Below are positions 1-11,373 of a DNA stretch of 38,236 nucleotides, piece after piece. Position numbers and translations under genes: made by a program. A model generated the notes under the pieces. That model was not told the DNA's origin. It was given only the letters and a program-made list of their open reading frames with translations, and did no database searches. How positions within the stretch are numbered: position 1 is the stretch's first letter; every line of letters starts with the position of its first letter. The DNA comes from Curvibacter delicatus NBRC 14919 (GTDB lineage Bacteria > Pseudomonadota > Gammaproteobacteria > Burkholderiales > Burkholderiaceae_C): assembly GCF_001592265.1 (NCBI RefSeq), contig NZ_BCWP01000033.1, positions 1 through 38,236 on the forward strand. Direction: 5' to 3'.

Positions 1-11
1 TCAGCAAATCC

Positions 12-461
12 TTAGCTCTTTCCTGTCGAGCCGTAGCCGCCTGCACCACGCTCGGTGGCAGCAGCGAATTCGTTCACCACGTTGAACTGCGCCTGCACCA
101 CCGGCACGATGACCAGTTGCGCGATGCGCTCCATCGGCTCGATGGTGAAGGCAACGTCGCTGCGGTTCCAGGCGCTCACCATCAGCTGGCCCTGGTAGTC
201 ACTGTCGATCAGGCCGACCAGATTACCCAACACGATGCCATGCTTGTGGCCCAAGCCCGAGCGCGGCAGGATCAGCGCCGCGTAGCCGGGATCATTCAAG
301 TGAATCGCCATGCCGGTGGGCACGAGTTGCCAGGCATTGGGCTGCAGCGTGAGCGACTCGCTCAGGCAGGCGCGCAGGTCAAGGCCGGCGCTGCCGGGCG
401 TGGCGTAGGCGGGAAGTTGATCCGCCAGGCGTGGATCGAGGATCTTGACGTCGAGTTTCAT
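12..461 (-). CDS. dut: dUTP diphosphatase
   Basis: Hydrolyses dUTP to dUMP and pyrophosphate, keeping uracil out of DNA and feeding dTMP synthesis. The 149-residue length is normal for the homotrimeric family. Conserved family motifs are visible in order: [10 protein letters not shown] (22-31), PRSGLG (66-71), [13 protein letters not shown] (79-91), the ERIAQLV segment (111-117) and the glycine-rich C-terminal arm [10 protein letters not shown] (138-147) that closes over the nucleotide. It begins 27 nt after the stop of coaBC on the same strand, so the two are probably cotranscribed, a pairing common in proteobacteria. No oddities seen. Confidence 0.97.
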   Translation of the reverse strand: MKLDVKILDPRLADQLPAYATPGSAGLDLRACLSESLTLQPNAWQLVPTGMAIHLNDPGYAALILPRSGLGHKHGIVLGNLVGLIDSDYQGQLMVSAWNRSDVAFTIEPMERIAQLVIVPVVQAQFNVVNEFAAATERGAGGYGSTGKS

Positions 462-488
462 GAAGTCTTTGAGAAGGAAAATTTTGTC

Positions 489-1709
489 TCAGGCTGCGTG
501 GCCCAGCCGACGGGCAATCTCGGCCACCAGCTGGCGCGCCAGCGTCAGCTTGTCGGCACGCGGCAGCTCCACCGCCCGGTGTTCGTCCACCAGCAGCAGC
601 GCGTTGTCGTCCTGGCCAAACGTAGCCGGACCGATGTTGCCCACCAGCAGCGGCACGCCCTTGCGCGCACGCTTGACCTGTGCGTTGGCCAGCAAGTCGT
701 GGCTCTCGGCGGCAAAACCGACGCAGTAAAGCGCCCCGCCGCGGGCGCGCTCGCTCTGCGCCACGCCGGCCAGGATGTCGGGGTTCTCGACGAAAGCCAG
801 GGCGGGCGCCTGGCCGGTGCCATCCTTCTTGATCTTCTGCTCGGCCGCACTGGCCGGGCGCCAGTCTGCCACCGCCGCAGTCGCTATAAAAATAGTAGCA
901 TCTGGCGCTTGCTCCATGACGGCTTGATGCATATTTTGTGCAGATTTCACATCGATGCGGCGCACGCCACGCGGCGTGGCCAGATGCACCGGCCCGGCCA
1001 CCAGCGTGACCTCAGCACCAGCCTCGTGCGCCGCACGCGCAATGGCAAAACCCATCTTGCCGCTGGACAGGTTGGTGATGCCGCGCACCGGGTCGATCGC
1101 CTCGTAAGTCGGGCCGGCTGTCACCAGCACGCGCTGGCCGAGCAAGGACTTGGGCTGAAAGAAGGCCACCACCTCTGCCAGCAACTCGTCCGGCTCCAGC
1201 ATGCGGCCGTCGCCCACCTCGCCACAGGCCTGCTCGCCGCTGCCGACGTCGAAGACATGGGCGCCGTCGGCCTTGAGCTGCGCCACATTGCGCTGGGTGG
1301 CCGGATGGGCCCACATCTCGCGGTTCATGGCTGGCGCGATCAGCAGCGGCACTTCGGCGATGGGCCGCGCCAGGCACATCAGGCTCAGCAGCTCGTCAGC
1401 CCGGCCATGCAGCAGCTTGGCCATGAAGTCGGCACTGCAGGGCGCGATCAGGATGGCATCGGCCTCGCGGCTGAGGTTGATGTGCGCCATGTTGTTGGCT
1501 TCGCGCGCATCCCACTGTGAGCCATAGACCGACCGGTTCGAGAGCGCCTGCATCGTCACCGGCGTGATGAACTGGCCGGCGGCCTCGGTCATCACCACCT
1601 GCACCGTAGCGCCTTCCTTGACCAGGGCGCGGCACAGCTCGGCCGCCTTGTAGCAGGCAATGCCGCCCGTGAGCCCCAGGACGATGTGTTTTCCAGCAAG
1701 GTCGTTCAT
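489..1709 (-). CDS. coaBC: Bifunctional phosphopantothenoylcysteine decarboxylase / phosphopantothenate-cysteine ligase
   Basis: Two consecutive steps of coenzyme A synthesis in one 406-residue protein. The N-terminal FMN-dependent CoaC half shows GGIACYKAAEL (15-25), the catalytic-type histidine in AHINLS (H76), PAMNREMW (126-133) and ACGEVGDGRM (161-170). The C-terminal CoaB half shows TAGPTYEAIDPVRGITNLSSGKMG split over 197-220 and AAVADWRP (278-285). The start is set at the ATG at 1709, because the reading frame upstream has no family similarity and a -10-like box lies just before this codon. A low-GC 57-bp repeat (883-939) lies in frame within the CoaB domain, around residues 258-276. 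Confidence 0.96.
   Translation of the reverse strand: MNDLAGKHIVLGLTGGIACYKAAELCRALVKEGATVQVVMTEAAGQFITPVTMQALSNRSVYGSQWDAREANNMAHINLSREADAILIAPCSADFMAKLLHGRADELLSLMCLARPIAEVPLLIAPAMNREMWAHPATQRNVAQLKADGAHVFDVGSGEQACGEVGDGRMLEPDELLAEVVAFFQPKSLLGQRVLVTAGPTYEAIDPVRGITNLSSGKMGFAIARAAHEAGAEVTLVAGPVHLATPRGVRRIDVKSAQNMHQAVMEQAPDATIFIATAAVADWRPASAAEQKIKKDGTGQAPALAFVENPDILAGVAQSERARGGALYCVGFAAESHDLLANAQVKRARKGVPLLVGNIGPATFGQDDNALLLVDEHRAVELPRADKLTLARQLVAEIARRLGHAA
883..939 (+). repeat. 57-bp hairpin-headed intragenic repeat, copy 1 (in coaBC)
   Basis: Aligns without gaps to the copies at 15734-15790 (29/57 identical) and 38008-38064 (27/57). It starts with a 17-nt imperfect inverted repeat, GCTAT...GTAGC. 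The segment AGCATCxGGCGC is shared with the amiC copy. It is clearly AT-richer than the surrounding coaBC sequence but keeps the reading frame; the gene is read from the opposite strand. Confidence 0.6.
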
Positions 1710-1716
1710 GGTCGGC

Positions 1717-1722
1717 AATGTA
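1717..1722 (-). promoter_or_regulatory. -10-like box directly before coaBC (possible leaderless start)
   Basis: Read on the minus strand the hexamer is TACATT, preceded by TG one base upstream (extended -10 form). Seven bases separate it from the coaBC ATG, so transcription would begin at or next to the start codon. No convincing -35 hexamer is visible and no Shine-Dalgarno fits in the gap. Confidence 0.35.
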
Positions 1723-1767
1723 TCAGACGTGGCAAAAGGTGCAGGGCTGGCGAGAGAGACCGGATGA

Positions 1768-3582
<1,815 letters not shown>

Positions 3583-3592
3583 GAAAGCAAGC

Positions 3593-4447
3593 ATGAAACT
3601 CTGCGGTTTCGATGTCGGTCTCGACAAGCGTTTTTTCCTGATCGCCGGCCCCTGCGTGATCGAGTCCGAACAGCTGCAGATGGACGTGGCCGGCCAGTTG
3701 AAGGAGATCACAGCCTCGCTGGGCATCCCCTTCATCTTCAAGAGCAGCTACGACAAGGCCAACCGGTCATCGGGCACCAGCTTCCGTGGCCCTGGCATGG
3801 AAAAGGGCCTGGAGATCCTGGCCAAGGTCAAGCGTGAACTCGGCGTGCCGGTGCTGACCGATGTGCACACCGAAGCCGACATCCCGGCCGTGGCCGCCGT
3901 GGTGGACGTACTGCAGACGCCGGCCTTTCTGTGCCGCCAGACCGACTTCATCCACGCCGTGGCGCAAAGCGGCAAGCCGGTCAACATCAAGAAGGGCCAG
4001 TTCCTCGCCCCCGGCGACATGAAAAACGTCATCGACAAGGCCCGTGCCGCCGCGCGCGAAAAAGGTCTGGTGGAAGACAACTTCATGGCCTGCGAACGCG
4101 GCGTGAGCTTTGGCTACAACAACCTGGTGAGCGACATGCGCTCGCTGGCCATCATGCGTGAGACCGCAGCCCCGGTGGTGTTCGATGCCACCCACTCGGT
4201 GCAGTTGCCCGGCGGCCAGGGCACCAGCAGTGGCGGCCAGCGTGAGTTCGTGCCGGTGCTGGCACGTGCCGCCGTGGCCGTGGGGGTGTCAGGCCTGTTC
4301 ATGGAAACCCACCCGGACCCGGCCTGCGCCCTCTCCGACGGCCCCAACGCCGTGCCGCTCAAGCACATGAAGACGCTGCTGGAAACGCTGGTGGCACTGG
4401 ACCAGGTCACCAAGAAAAACGGTTTCCTCGAAAACAGCTTCAACTGA
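3593..4447 (+). CDS. kdsA: 3-deoxy-8-phosphooctulonate synthase (KDO-8-P synthase)
   Basis: Condenses phosphoenolpyruvate with arabinose 5-phosphate to KDO-8-phosphate, the precursor of the inner-core sugar of lipopolysaccharide, so the organism is Gram-negative. The 284-residue TIM barrel shows the family signatures [11 protein letters not shown] (15-25), [12 protein letters not shown] (49-60), [15 protein letters not shown] (94-100), [10 protein letters not shown] (114-123) and FDATHSVQ (197-204). The cysteine in AGPC (C21) is a position that is a metal-ligand Cys in metal-dependent members and Asn in metal-independent ones; Cys is present here, which suggests a metal-dependent enzyme. Cotranscribed with pyrG (10-nt gap). 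Confidence 0.97.
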   Translation: MKLCGFDVGLDKRFFLIAGPCVIESEQLQMDVAGQLKEITASLGIPFIFKSSYDKANRSSGTSFRGPGMEKGLEILAKVKRELGVPVLTDVHTEADIPAVAAVVDVLQTPAFLCRQTDFIHAVAQSGKPVNIKKGQFLAPGDMKNVIDKARAAAREKGLVEDNFMACERGVSFGYNNLVSDMRSLAIMRETAAPVVFDATHSVQLPGGQGTSSGGQREFVPVLARAAVAVGVSGLFMETHPDPACALSDGPNAVPLKHMKTLLETLVALDQVTKKNGFLENSFN

Positions 4448-4474
4448 AACACACACGAAGAACAAGAACCCAAC

Positions 4475-6095
<1,621 letters not shown>

Positions 6096-6103
6096 CCCAC
6101 CCC

Positions 6104-6379
6104 ATGGGTTCACGCCTCGTCCCGGCCATTCTGATCACCCTGCTCGTGGTTCTGCACGCGCAGTTGTGGTTTGGCCGGGGCAGCGTGCCCAACGTGGCGC
6201 GCATGGCCGGCGAACTTGAAGCGCAAAAGCAGAAGAACGCGCAGGCCCAACTGGCCAACGACCGCTTGGCCGCCGAAGTGCGTGACCTCAAGGAAGGCCT
6301 GGAGATGGTGGAAGAAAAAGCCAGGCTGGAGCTGGGCATGGTCAAGCCCAACGAAATCTACGTGCACATCGGCAAGTAA
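6104..6379 (+). CDS. ftsB: Cell division protein FtsB
   Basis: Small bitopic divisome protein that forms a coiled-coil complex with FtsL and FtsQ. 91 residues: a short cytoplasmic start, one membrane segment at about residues 5-22 (VPAILITLLVVLHAQLWF), then a charged, heptad-like helix from about 32 to 74, ending with the conserved RLELGMVKPNEIYVHI segment typical of FtsB. Position immediately after eno is the usual one in beta- and gammaproteobacteria. The start overlaps nothing and follows eno by 8 nt, suggesting translational coupling. Confidence 0.93.
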   Translation: MGSRLVPAILITLLVVLHAQLWFGRGSVPNVARMAGELEAQKQKNAQAQLANDRLAAEVRDLKEGLEMVEEKARLELGMVKPNEIYVHIGK

Positions 6380-6398
6380 GCCTGGTCCTGTTGTGGGC

Positions 6399-6815
6399 AT
6401 GCGCATCGCCATTCTCGGCGTCCCCGGCAGCGGCAAGACCTGCCTGGTGCAGGAACTCCGCCTTCACCTGCCTCACCTCCAAGTCAGCGACAACCCGTTG
6501 CCCGCCGAGCTGGCCACTGGGCATTTCGACCTGATCCTGCTCACCGGACTCGACTTGCCTGGTTGCAACTCGGACATGCAGCGACATGCTGACACCGAAC
6601 TGCGCGCCAGCCTGCAACAGGCCGGGCTGACCTATGGTGTCGTCTACGGACAGGGGGCACAACGCCTGCACCAGGCACAACGTCTGATTGCCCCCGAGGA
6701 CGGTCCACCGCCCCGCTGGACCGGCGTCTGCGAGAAATGCGCCGACCCGGACTGCGAATACCGGCTGTTTACTGCACTGAAGCGCTTGAGGGCGGCTGAG
6801 CACCCGTTGTCGTGA
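6399..6815 (+). CDS. Small P-loop NTPase-like protein with a C-terminal cysteine cluster, function unknown
   Basis: 138 residues starting at the ATG at 6399, 19 nt after ftsB. An ideal Walker A, GVPGSGKT (7-14), follows the first beta strand MRIAIL; a later hydrophobic strand ending in DLILLTGLDLP (44-54) could supply the Walker B aspartate. The C-terminus carries C-x2-C-x4-C (CEKCADPDC, about residues 113-121), which looks like a metal-binding or redox knuckle. No kinase lid or GTPase specificity motif (NKxD) is visible. I do not recognise a named family. The last 47 nt overlap the 3' end of the convergent hslO gene. Likely the last gene of the pyrG-ftsB run. Confidence 0.8.
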   Translation: MRIAILGVPGSGKTCLVQELRLHLPHLQVSDNPLPAELATGHFDLILLTGLDLPGCNSDMQRHADTELRASLQQAGLTYGVVYGQGAQRLHQAQRLIAPEDGPPPRWTGVCEKCADPDCEYRLFTALKRLRAAEHPLS

Positions 6816-7755
6816 ACAACTGCGCCGTATCAATGGCGTCGAAGCGGTAATGCGCACCGCAGAACTCGCAGTCGACCATGATCGCGCCGCGTTCGGCCAC
6901 GATCTCCTTGGCTTCCACCTCGCCCAGTCCCTGAATCATGCGTGCCACGCGGTCGCGATTGCAGGTGCAGGCAAAACGCGGCGCGGTTTCACCCACAAAC
7001 GGTTCGAAGCGTTGCAGCTTTTCTTCCCAGAACAGGCGGCGCAGAATGGTTTCGACATCCAGCGTCAGCAGTTCCTCGCGCTTGAGGCTGGCGGCCAGCG
7101 TCGCGATGCGGTTGTAATGCTCATACATTTCCGCCTCGTACAATTCAGCCTCGCCCGGCTGCTGGCCAGCGAGGTTGGCCATGCCCTTCACCGGCAGACG
7201 CTGGATCAGGAGGCCCGCCGCCACCTTGTCGTCAGCCGCCAGCACCAGCGTGGTCTCCAACTGCTCACTCTGGCGCATGTAGTGCTGCAGCGCATCGCTG
7301 AGCTTGTTCATTTTCTGGTCACGCTCGTCCGTCAAGGGCACCACACCCTGGTAGGGCTGCTGCCCCGGCAGACGGTCCTTCGGATCCAGCGTGATGGCAC
7401 AGCGGCCCTGTCCGTGCACATTGAGCATCGCACTCAGCCCCGCATCGGCCGGCACCTCGCCCTTGAGGGTGGCGGTGGCACGCAGGCTCAGGTCTGACTG
7501 GATTTCCGCCACCGCCAGCTTGACCGGCCCGTCGCCAAAGACCTGCAGGATCAGCGAGCCGTGGAACTTGATGTTGGACTGCATCAGCGCGCCGGCCGCA
7601 ACCATCTCACCCAGCAGGTTCTGCACGGGCTGCGGATAGGCCCCGGTACTGCTGCCCGCGCGCCGGCGCAGGATTTCGGTCCAGGCATCGGTCAGGCGCA
7701 CGATCATGCCGCGCACCGGCAGACCTTCGAAAAGAAATTTGTGAAGTTCAGACAC
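6769..7755 (-). CDS. hslO: Redox-regulated holdase chaperone Hsp33
   Basis: Cytosolic chaperone activated when zinc-bound cysteines become disulfides under oxidative stress. 328 residues from a GTG start (MSELHKFLFEGLPVRG...). The N-terminal domain carries the family-like VRGMIVRL. The C-terminal redox switch is present: C-x-C in ACTCNRDRV and C-x2-C in DCEFCGAHY. Just upstream on the same strand is the gamma-carbonic-anhydrase-like gene (33-nt gap), so the two may share a transcript. The 3' end overlaps the small P-loop gene on the opposite strand by 47 bp. Confidence 0.95.
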   Translation of the reverse strand: MSELHKFLFEGLPVRGMIVRLTDAWTEILRRRAGSSTGAYPQPVQNLLGEMVAAGALMQSNIKFHGSLILQVFGDGPVKLAVAEIQSDLSLRATATLKGEVPADAGLSAMLNVHGQGRCAITLDPKDRLPGQQPYQGVVPLTDERDQKMNKLSDALQHYMRQSEQLETTLVLAADDKVAAGLLIQRLPVKGMANLAGQQPGEAELYEAEMYEHYNRIATLAASLKREELLTLDVETILRRLFWEEKLQRFEPFVGETAPRFACTCNRDRVARMIQGLGEVEAKEIVAERGAIMVDCEFCGAHYRFDAIDTAQLFTTTGAQPPSSASVQ

Positions 7756-7788
7756 GTTGTAGGTTTCTTTATGGGCGGTTGACCCGCT

Positions 7789-8313
7789 TCAGCCGATTTT
7801 CTTCAGTCCCTTGCGGTATTGCCGGGCGTTCTCGACATAGTGCGCGGCAATGTGCTGCAGACCGGCAATCTGCTCCGGTGAGAGCTGCTTGACGGCCTTG
7901 GCCGGGCTGCCCAGGATCATCGATCCATCGGGGAACTCCTTGCCCTCGGTCACCAGCGCACCGGCACCCACCAGGCAGTTCTTGCCGATCTTGGCGTGGT
8001 TCAGCACCACGGCACCAATGCCGATCAGCGAGCCATCGCCCACCGTGCAGCCGTGCAGCATGACCTGATGGCCGACCGACACGTTCTCACCCAGCGTCAG
8101 CGGCACACCGGCATCGGCATGCAGCACGCTGGCATCCTGGATATTGGAGCCACGGCCGATATGGATCTTCTCGGAGTCGCCGCGGATCACGGTGCCGAAC
8201 CAGACGCTGACGTTTTCTTCCAGCGTGACCTTGCCGATCACCTGCGCACTGTCGGCGACCCAAGTGCCTTCGGCCAGCTTGGGCGCCTGGCCATCCAGTT
8301 CATAAATTGCCAT
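7789..8313 (-). CDS. Gamma-carbonic-anhydrase-like (YrdA/CaiE family) left-handed beta-helix protein
   Basis: 174 residues of hexapeptide repeats (for example VIGKVT, VSVWFG, IHIGRG, VSVGHQ) that fold as a trimeric left-handed beta helix. The three zinc-ligand histidines of the gamma-class are in place: H65 (VLHAD), H82 and H87 (GHQVMLHGC). The catalytic acidic loop of the archaeal enzyme Cam is not evident, as in most bacterial YrdA-type proteins, so carbonic anhydrase activity is uncertain. It precedes hslO on the same strand and follows the DUF455 gene after 46 nt. Confidence 0.9.
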   Translation of the reverse strand: MAIYELDGQAPKLAEGTWVADSAQVIGKVTLEENVSVWFGTVIRGDSEKIHIGRGSNIQDASVLHADAGVPLTLGENVSVGHQVMLHGCTVGDGSLIGIGAVVLNHAKIGKNCLVGAGALVTEGKEFPDGSMILGSPAKAVKQLSPEQIAGLQHIAAHYVENARQYRKGLKKIG

Positions 8314-8359
8314 TTGAGATTCCGTTTGTCAGTTTGAGGGGAATTGTAAGGACGAGGGC

Positions 8360-9148
8360 TTAACCCTGTGCCAGGGCGGCCAGTTCGGCATCGTTAAAAC
8401 CGGCGGCACGGCGGGCCGCCAGATTGAAGGGCCCTTTGAGCTTCGGCGCTTCATATTTCAGCGTCAATTCGGCATAGGTCCTGACCGGATCGATTCCACG
8501 CTGCGCGCACAACCAGCCGTACCAGCAGTTGCCGATGGCCACATGCCCGATTTCGTCGCGCAGGATGATGTCCAGAATCTCCCCGGCCCGATGGTCGCCG
8601 ATCGACACCAGCTTGGTCTTCACGGCCGGCGAGGCGTCCAGCCCGCGCGCTTCCAGCGTGCGCGGCACCAGCGCCACCCGCGCCACCCGCGCCAGGATGT
8701 CGCCCTTCGTGCGTTCGGCCATGGACCACAGACCATCGTGCGCCGGGAAATCGCCGTAATCGAAACCCAGCGTCAGCAGATGGTCGTGCAAGAGCGTGAA
8801 GTGATACGCCTCCTCGAATGCCACCTGCAGCCAGTCGCGGTAGAAGGCCTCCGGCATGCCGGCAAAGCGCCAGCAGATGTCGAGCGCCAAGTCGATCGCA
8901 TTCTTCTCGATGTGCACGATGGAATGCACCAGCGCCGCATGGCCACGCGGTGTGGCAAGTGACCCCGTCTTGATGCTGGTGTGCGGCACCAGCGGCGGCC
9001 GCTCGCCACGGCCTGGGATGCCATCGATTGGCGCGATCTGTTCTTCGGTATCGATCGGGGCGTTGCGGTCCAGCGCCGTGACTGCGCGCGCCTTTTCCAC
9101 CGGGCCAGGGATGGCGAGCAGTTGTTGGCATTGGCGGCGGAGATTCAT
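8360..9148 (-). CDS. DUF455 ferritin-like protein
   Basis: 262 residues. The helical core carries repeated Glu/His pairs of a carboxylate-bridged di-iron site: HIEKNAIDLALD in the first helix, FEEAYHFTLLHDHL in the second and DEIGHVAIG in a later one. This pattern defines the DUF455 / ferritin-like superfamily, related to the tRNA hydroxylase MiaE fold; the substrate of this subgroup is not known to me. The protein is soluble, with no signal peptide. The start at ATG 9148 lies 8 nt after a GATAAT box, with no Shine-Dalgarno between, suggesting leaderless translation. Confidence 0.88.
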   Translation of the reverse strand: MNLRRQCQQLLAIPGPVEKARAVTALDRNAPIDTEEQIAPIDGIPGRGERPPLVPHTSIKTGSLATPRGHAALVHSIVHIEKNAIDLALDICWRFAGMPEAFYRDWLQVAFEEAYHFTLLHDHLLTLGFDYGDFPAHDGLWSMAERTKGDILARVARVALVPRTLEARGLDASPAVKTKLVSIGDHRAGEILDIILRDEIGHVAIGNCWYGWLCAQRGIDPVRTYAELTLKYEAPKLKGPFNLAARRAAGFNDAELAALAQG

Positions 9149-9156
9149 GGGGGTGA

Positions 9157-9162
9157 ATTATC
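9157..9162 (-). promoter_or_regulatory. -10-like box directly before the DUF455 gene (possible leaderless start)
   Basis: Minus-strand hexamer GATAAT, separated by 8 nt (a run of C with no purine-rich ribosome site) from the ATG at 9148. Geometry equals that of dedA at 24606-24611. A -35 box is not evident. Confidence 0.4.
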
Positions 9163-9274
9163 CCGGATGCTTATCTGCCAGGGTATGACTTCGCAAGGAC
9201 GCGCCACGGCACGTCCTTGTGGTTTTCGGTCTCCGGTATCCCCCGCCGTCATGAGGAGGCGAGTAGCGCAGGGG

Positions 9275-9332
9275 CAAGCGGAAATAGAGGCGCAGATGTT
9301 TGAGCGCAGCGAGTTTCTGCGCCTCCCGCTTG
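9275..9332. repeat. Large interrupted inverted repeat
   Basis: Outer arms CAAGCGG (9275-9281) and CCGCTTG (9326-9332) and inner arms GAGGCGCAGA (9287-9296) and TCTGCGCCTC (9316-9325) pair perfectly, with a 5-nt bulge (9282-9286) on one side and a 19-nt loop. The total of 17 base pairs makes this the strongest structure in the gene-free stretch. No T-run follows on either side, so it is not a classical terminator. Confidence 0.7.
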
Positions 9333-9477
9333 ACCCGAGCAACGCAGCGTGCCCGTAGCGCTAGCGAAGGGTCGACGAATCCGGCTCGCCTTTCTTTGGC
9401 GAAGCAAAAAAGGTGACTCGCCCGCCGGGGCGAGACCCGGCACGCTTGCCCAGCAAGGGCATCACGCAAAAAGCAAA

Positions 9478-10374
9478 CTATCCCCGCGGATGGTGCTGAG
9501 CGTGAAGCGCCTTCAACCTCTCCCGCGCCACATGCGTATAGATGGTGGTCGTCGAAATATCCGCATGTCCCAGCAGCATCTGCACCGCCCTTAAATCTGC
9601 CCCATGATTCAGCAGATGGGTGGCAAAGGCATGGCGCAAGGTATGCGGTGACAGCGGCGCCGTGATGCCGGCTGCCACAGCGTACTTCCTGACGATCATC
9701 CAGAACATCACCCGCGACATGGCCTCACCGGCGCGCGTGCCGCGGAAGGTGACGAACAGGTCATCGGTCTGCTTCTCCCCCAGCAGCGCCGGTCGCGCCT
9801 CCTGCAGGTAGCGCTGCAGCCACTGCCCGGCCACCTCGCCGAAGGGCACCAGTCGCTCCTTGTTGCCCTTGCCGAACACGCGCAGAACGTGTTCGCTCAG
9901 GCTGACATTGAAGGTCTTGAGGGTCACCAGTTCGCTCACGCGCAGGCCACTGGCGTACATCAACTCGAGCATGGTGCGGTCGCGCACCGCCAGCGGCGTG
10001 TCCTCACCCGGCGCGGCCAGCAGGGCTTCCACTTGCGCTTCGCTCAGGGTCTTGGGGACGCGCAGCGGCTGCTTGGCGGCCTGCAAACGCAGGGTCGGAT
10101 CGGCCTGGATCAGGCGTTCGCGCAAGGCCCAGCGGAAGTAGCGCTTGAAGACGGTGAGGCGGCGGTTGGCCGTGGTGGCCCTGCTGCTGGCGTGCTTGGC
10201 CGCAAAGTAGGTATTAAGGTCGGTCTCTTCGGTCGCCAAAAGAGAACGCCCGCGGCCTTCCAGCCAGCGGGCGTAGAGTTCGAGGTCGCGCCGGTAGGCT
10301 GCCAGCGTGTTGCGTGACAGGCCTTCTTCCAGCCACAGGGCATCGATGAAGGCATCAATGCCCTGCATGGGCAC
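9478..10374 (-). CDS. xerD: Site-specific tyrosine recombinase XerD
   Basis: With XerC resolves chromosome dimers at dif under FtsK control. About 298 residues with a SAM-like N-terminal DNA-binding domain (to about residue 90) and a C-terminal catalytic domain that has the complete set of active-site residues: R145 (SGLRVSEL), K172 (GKGNKER), H244 and R247 (HTLRHAF), H270 (LGHADIS) and the nucleophile Y279 (IYTHV). The first possible codon is a GTG at 10374; an ATG two codons later (10368) is an equally good start. The stop of the upstream Bug-family gene abuts this GTG, implying coupling. No attachment site or cassette array lies next to it, so it is the housekeeping enzyme rather than a mobile integrase. 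Confidence 0.93.
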   Translation of the reverse strand: MPMQGIDAFIDALWLEEGLSRNTLAAYRRDLELYARWLEGRGRSLLATEETDLNTYFAAKHASSRATTANRRLTVFKRYFRWALRERLIQADPTLRLQAAKQPLRVPKTLSEAQVEALLAAPGEDTPLAVRDRTMLELMYASGLRVSELVTLKTFNVSLSEHVLRVFGKGNKERLVPFGEVAGQWLQRYLQEARPALLGEKQTDDLFVTFRGTRAGEAMSRVMFWMIVRKYAVAAGITAPLSPHTLRHAFATHLLNHGADLRAVQMLLGHADISTTTIYTHVARERLKALHAQHHPRG

Positions 10375-11337
10375 TCAGTCGAGCTTGAGCTTGGCAGTCT
10401 CGACCACCTTCTTGTACACCGTGTATTCGGCCTTGATCTGGTCGGCGAACTGCTGCGGCGTGTTGGCCACGATGATGGAGCCGGTGTCTTCGATGCGCTT
10501 GCGCACGGCCGGGTCTTCAAGCGCCTTGCGGGTGGCGGCATTGATCTTGTCCACGATGTCCTTGGGCATGCCTTTGGGACCGTAGATGCCGTAATAGGCC
10601 ATGCGGTTCACCGGCTCCAAGCCGACTTCCTTGAAGGTCGGGACATTCGGCAACTGCGACAGACGCTGCGGCGCGGCAATCACGATCGGCACCAGACGGC
10701 CACTCTGGATGAACGGCAGGGTCGAAGGCAGGTTGTCGAAGATGATCGGCACTTGGCCTGCCACCGTGTCATTGATGGCAGGGCCGGCACCACGGTAGGG
10801 GATGTGCGTGATGAAAGTGCCGGTCTGGCTCTTGTACAGCTCGGTCTGCAAGTGGCCGATGCCTCCGGTGCCGGAAGTGGCATACGAGTACTTGCCCGGC
10901 GACTTCTTCAGTTCGGCGATGAAGCCTTTGTAGTCCTTGGCCGGGAAACTCGGGTGCACGGCGATCACGTTCGGCGTGGCTGCCACGTTGATGATGGGCG
11001 TGAAGTCGGTCAGCGGGTTGTACTGGATCTTCGGGTTGATGGCCGGGTTGGCTGCCGTGGTCGAGACCGTGGCCATGCCCAGCGAATAGCCGTCCGGTAC
11101 GGCCTTGGACGTTTCAGTGGCACCGATCACGCCGCCGCCACCGGCCTTGTTTTCCACCACCACGGGCTGGCCCAGGGCCTTGCCCAGCGGGTCAGCAATG
11201 GTGCGCGCAATGATGTCGGTCGTGCCGCCCGGTGCGAATGGAACTTGCAGCTTGATCACCTTGTTGGGATAACCCTGGGCCAGGGCAGAGCCGGCTGCGG
11301 CCAGCAGGCCGAGAGCAAATATCACGCGACGTTGCAT
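10375..11337 (-). CDS. Bug/TctC-family periplasmic substrate-binding protein
   Basis: 320 residues with a Sec signal peptide ([20 protein letters not shown], cleavage after about residue 20) and the hallmarks of the Bordetella-uptake-gene family: [37 protein letters not shown] and a C-terminal domain ending [10 protein letters not shown]. Such proteins bind carboxylated or amide ligands in the periplasm and are greatly expanded in Burkholderiales; most are orphans. Here no TctA/TctB membrane partners are adjacent, so it is an orphan and its ligand is unknown. A strong Shine-Dalgarno (AGGAG) precedes the ATG. It abuts xerD downstream. Confidence 0.94.
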   Translation of the reverse strand: MQRRVIFALGLLAAAGSALAQGYPNKVIKLQVPFAPGGTTDIIARTIADPLGKALGQPVVVENKAGGGGVIGATETSKAVPDGYSLGMATVSTTAANPAINPKIQYNPLTDFTPIINVAATPNVIAVHPSFPAKDYKGFIAELKKSPGKYSYATSGTGGIGHLQTELYKSQTGTFITHIPYRGAGPAINDTVAGQVPIIFDNLPSTLPFIQSGRLVPIVIAAPQRLSQLPNVPTFKEVGLEPVNRMAYYGIYGPKGMPKDIVDKINAATRKALEDPAVRKRIEDTGSIIVANTPQQFADQIKAEYTVYKKVVETAKLKLD

Positions 11338-11373
11338 AGTGGATTTCTCCTAGAGTGACGGAACAGGGCTATT

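Larger units (their letters stand above)
9149..9477. repeat. Gene-free hairpin-rich intergenic stretch, likely genome-repeated
   Basis: 329 bp between the xerD stop and the DUF455 start, with no credible gene. Going rightward it holds: an 8-bp stem at 9194-9201/9212-9219 (CAAGGACG/CGTCCTTG); a two-part stem at 9275-9332 whose inner arms are GAGGCGCAGA/TCTGCGCCTC and outer arms CAAGCGG/CCGCTTG; and a GC stem CTCGCCC-GCCG-GGGCGAG at 9417-9434. Conceptual translations (such as MFERSEFLRLP) resemble spurious short peptides I remember from intergenic repeats in Comamonadaceae. It may also end xerD transcription and hosts the DUF455 promoter at its left edge. Confidence 0.55.

Noticed and set aside
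6769-6815. Sequencing error as the cause of the hslO / small P-loop gene overlap
   Set aside because: Both C-termini look natural: hslO extends about 20 residues past its last cysteines and the P-loop protein ends after a helix. Neither frame needs correction, so a real 47-bp tail overlap is the simpler reading.
9149-9477. CRISPR array or tRNA in the gene-free stretch
   Set aside because: The inverted repeats differ from each other and are not regularly spaced; no cloverleaf with CCA end or anticodon arm can be drawn.
9478-10374. The tyrosine recombinase as a mobile-element or integron integrase
   Set aside because: Length, motif spacing and lack of cassettes, attachment repeats or phage genes all fit housekeeping XerD.
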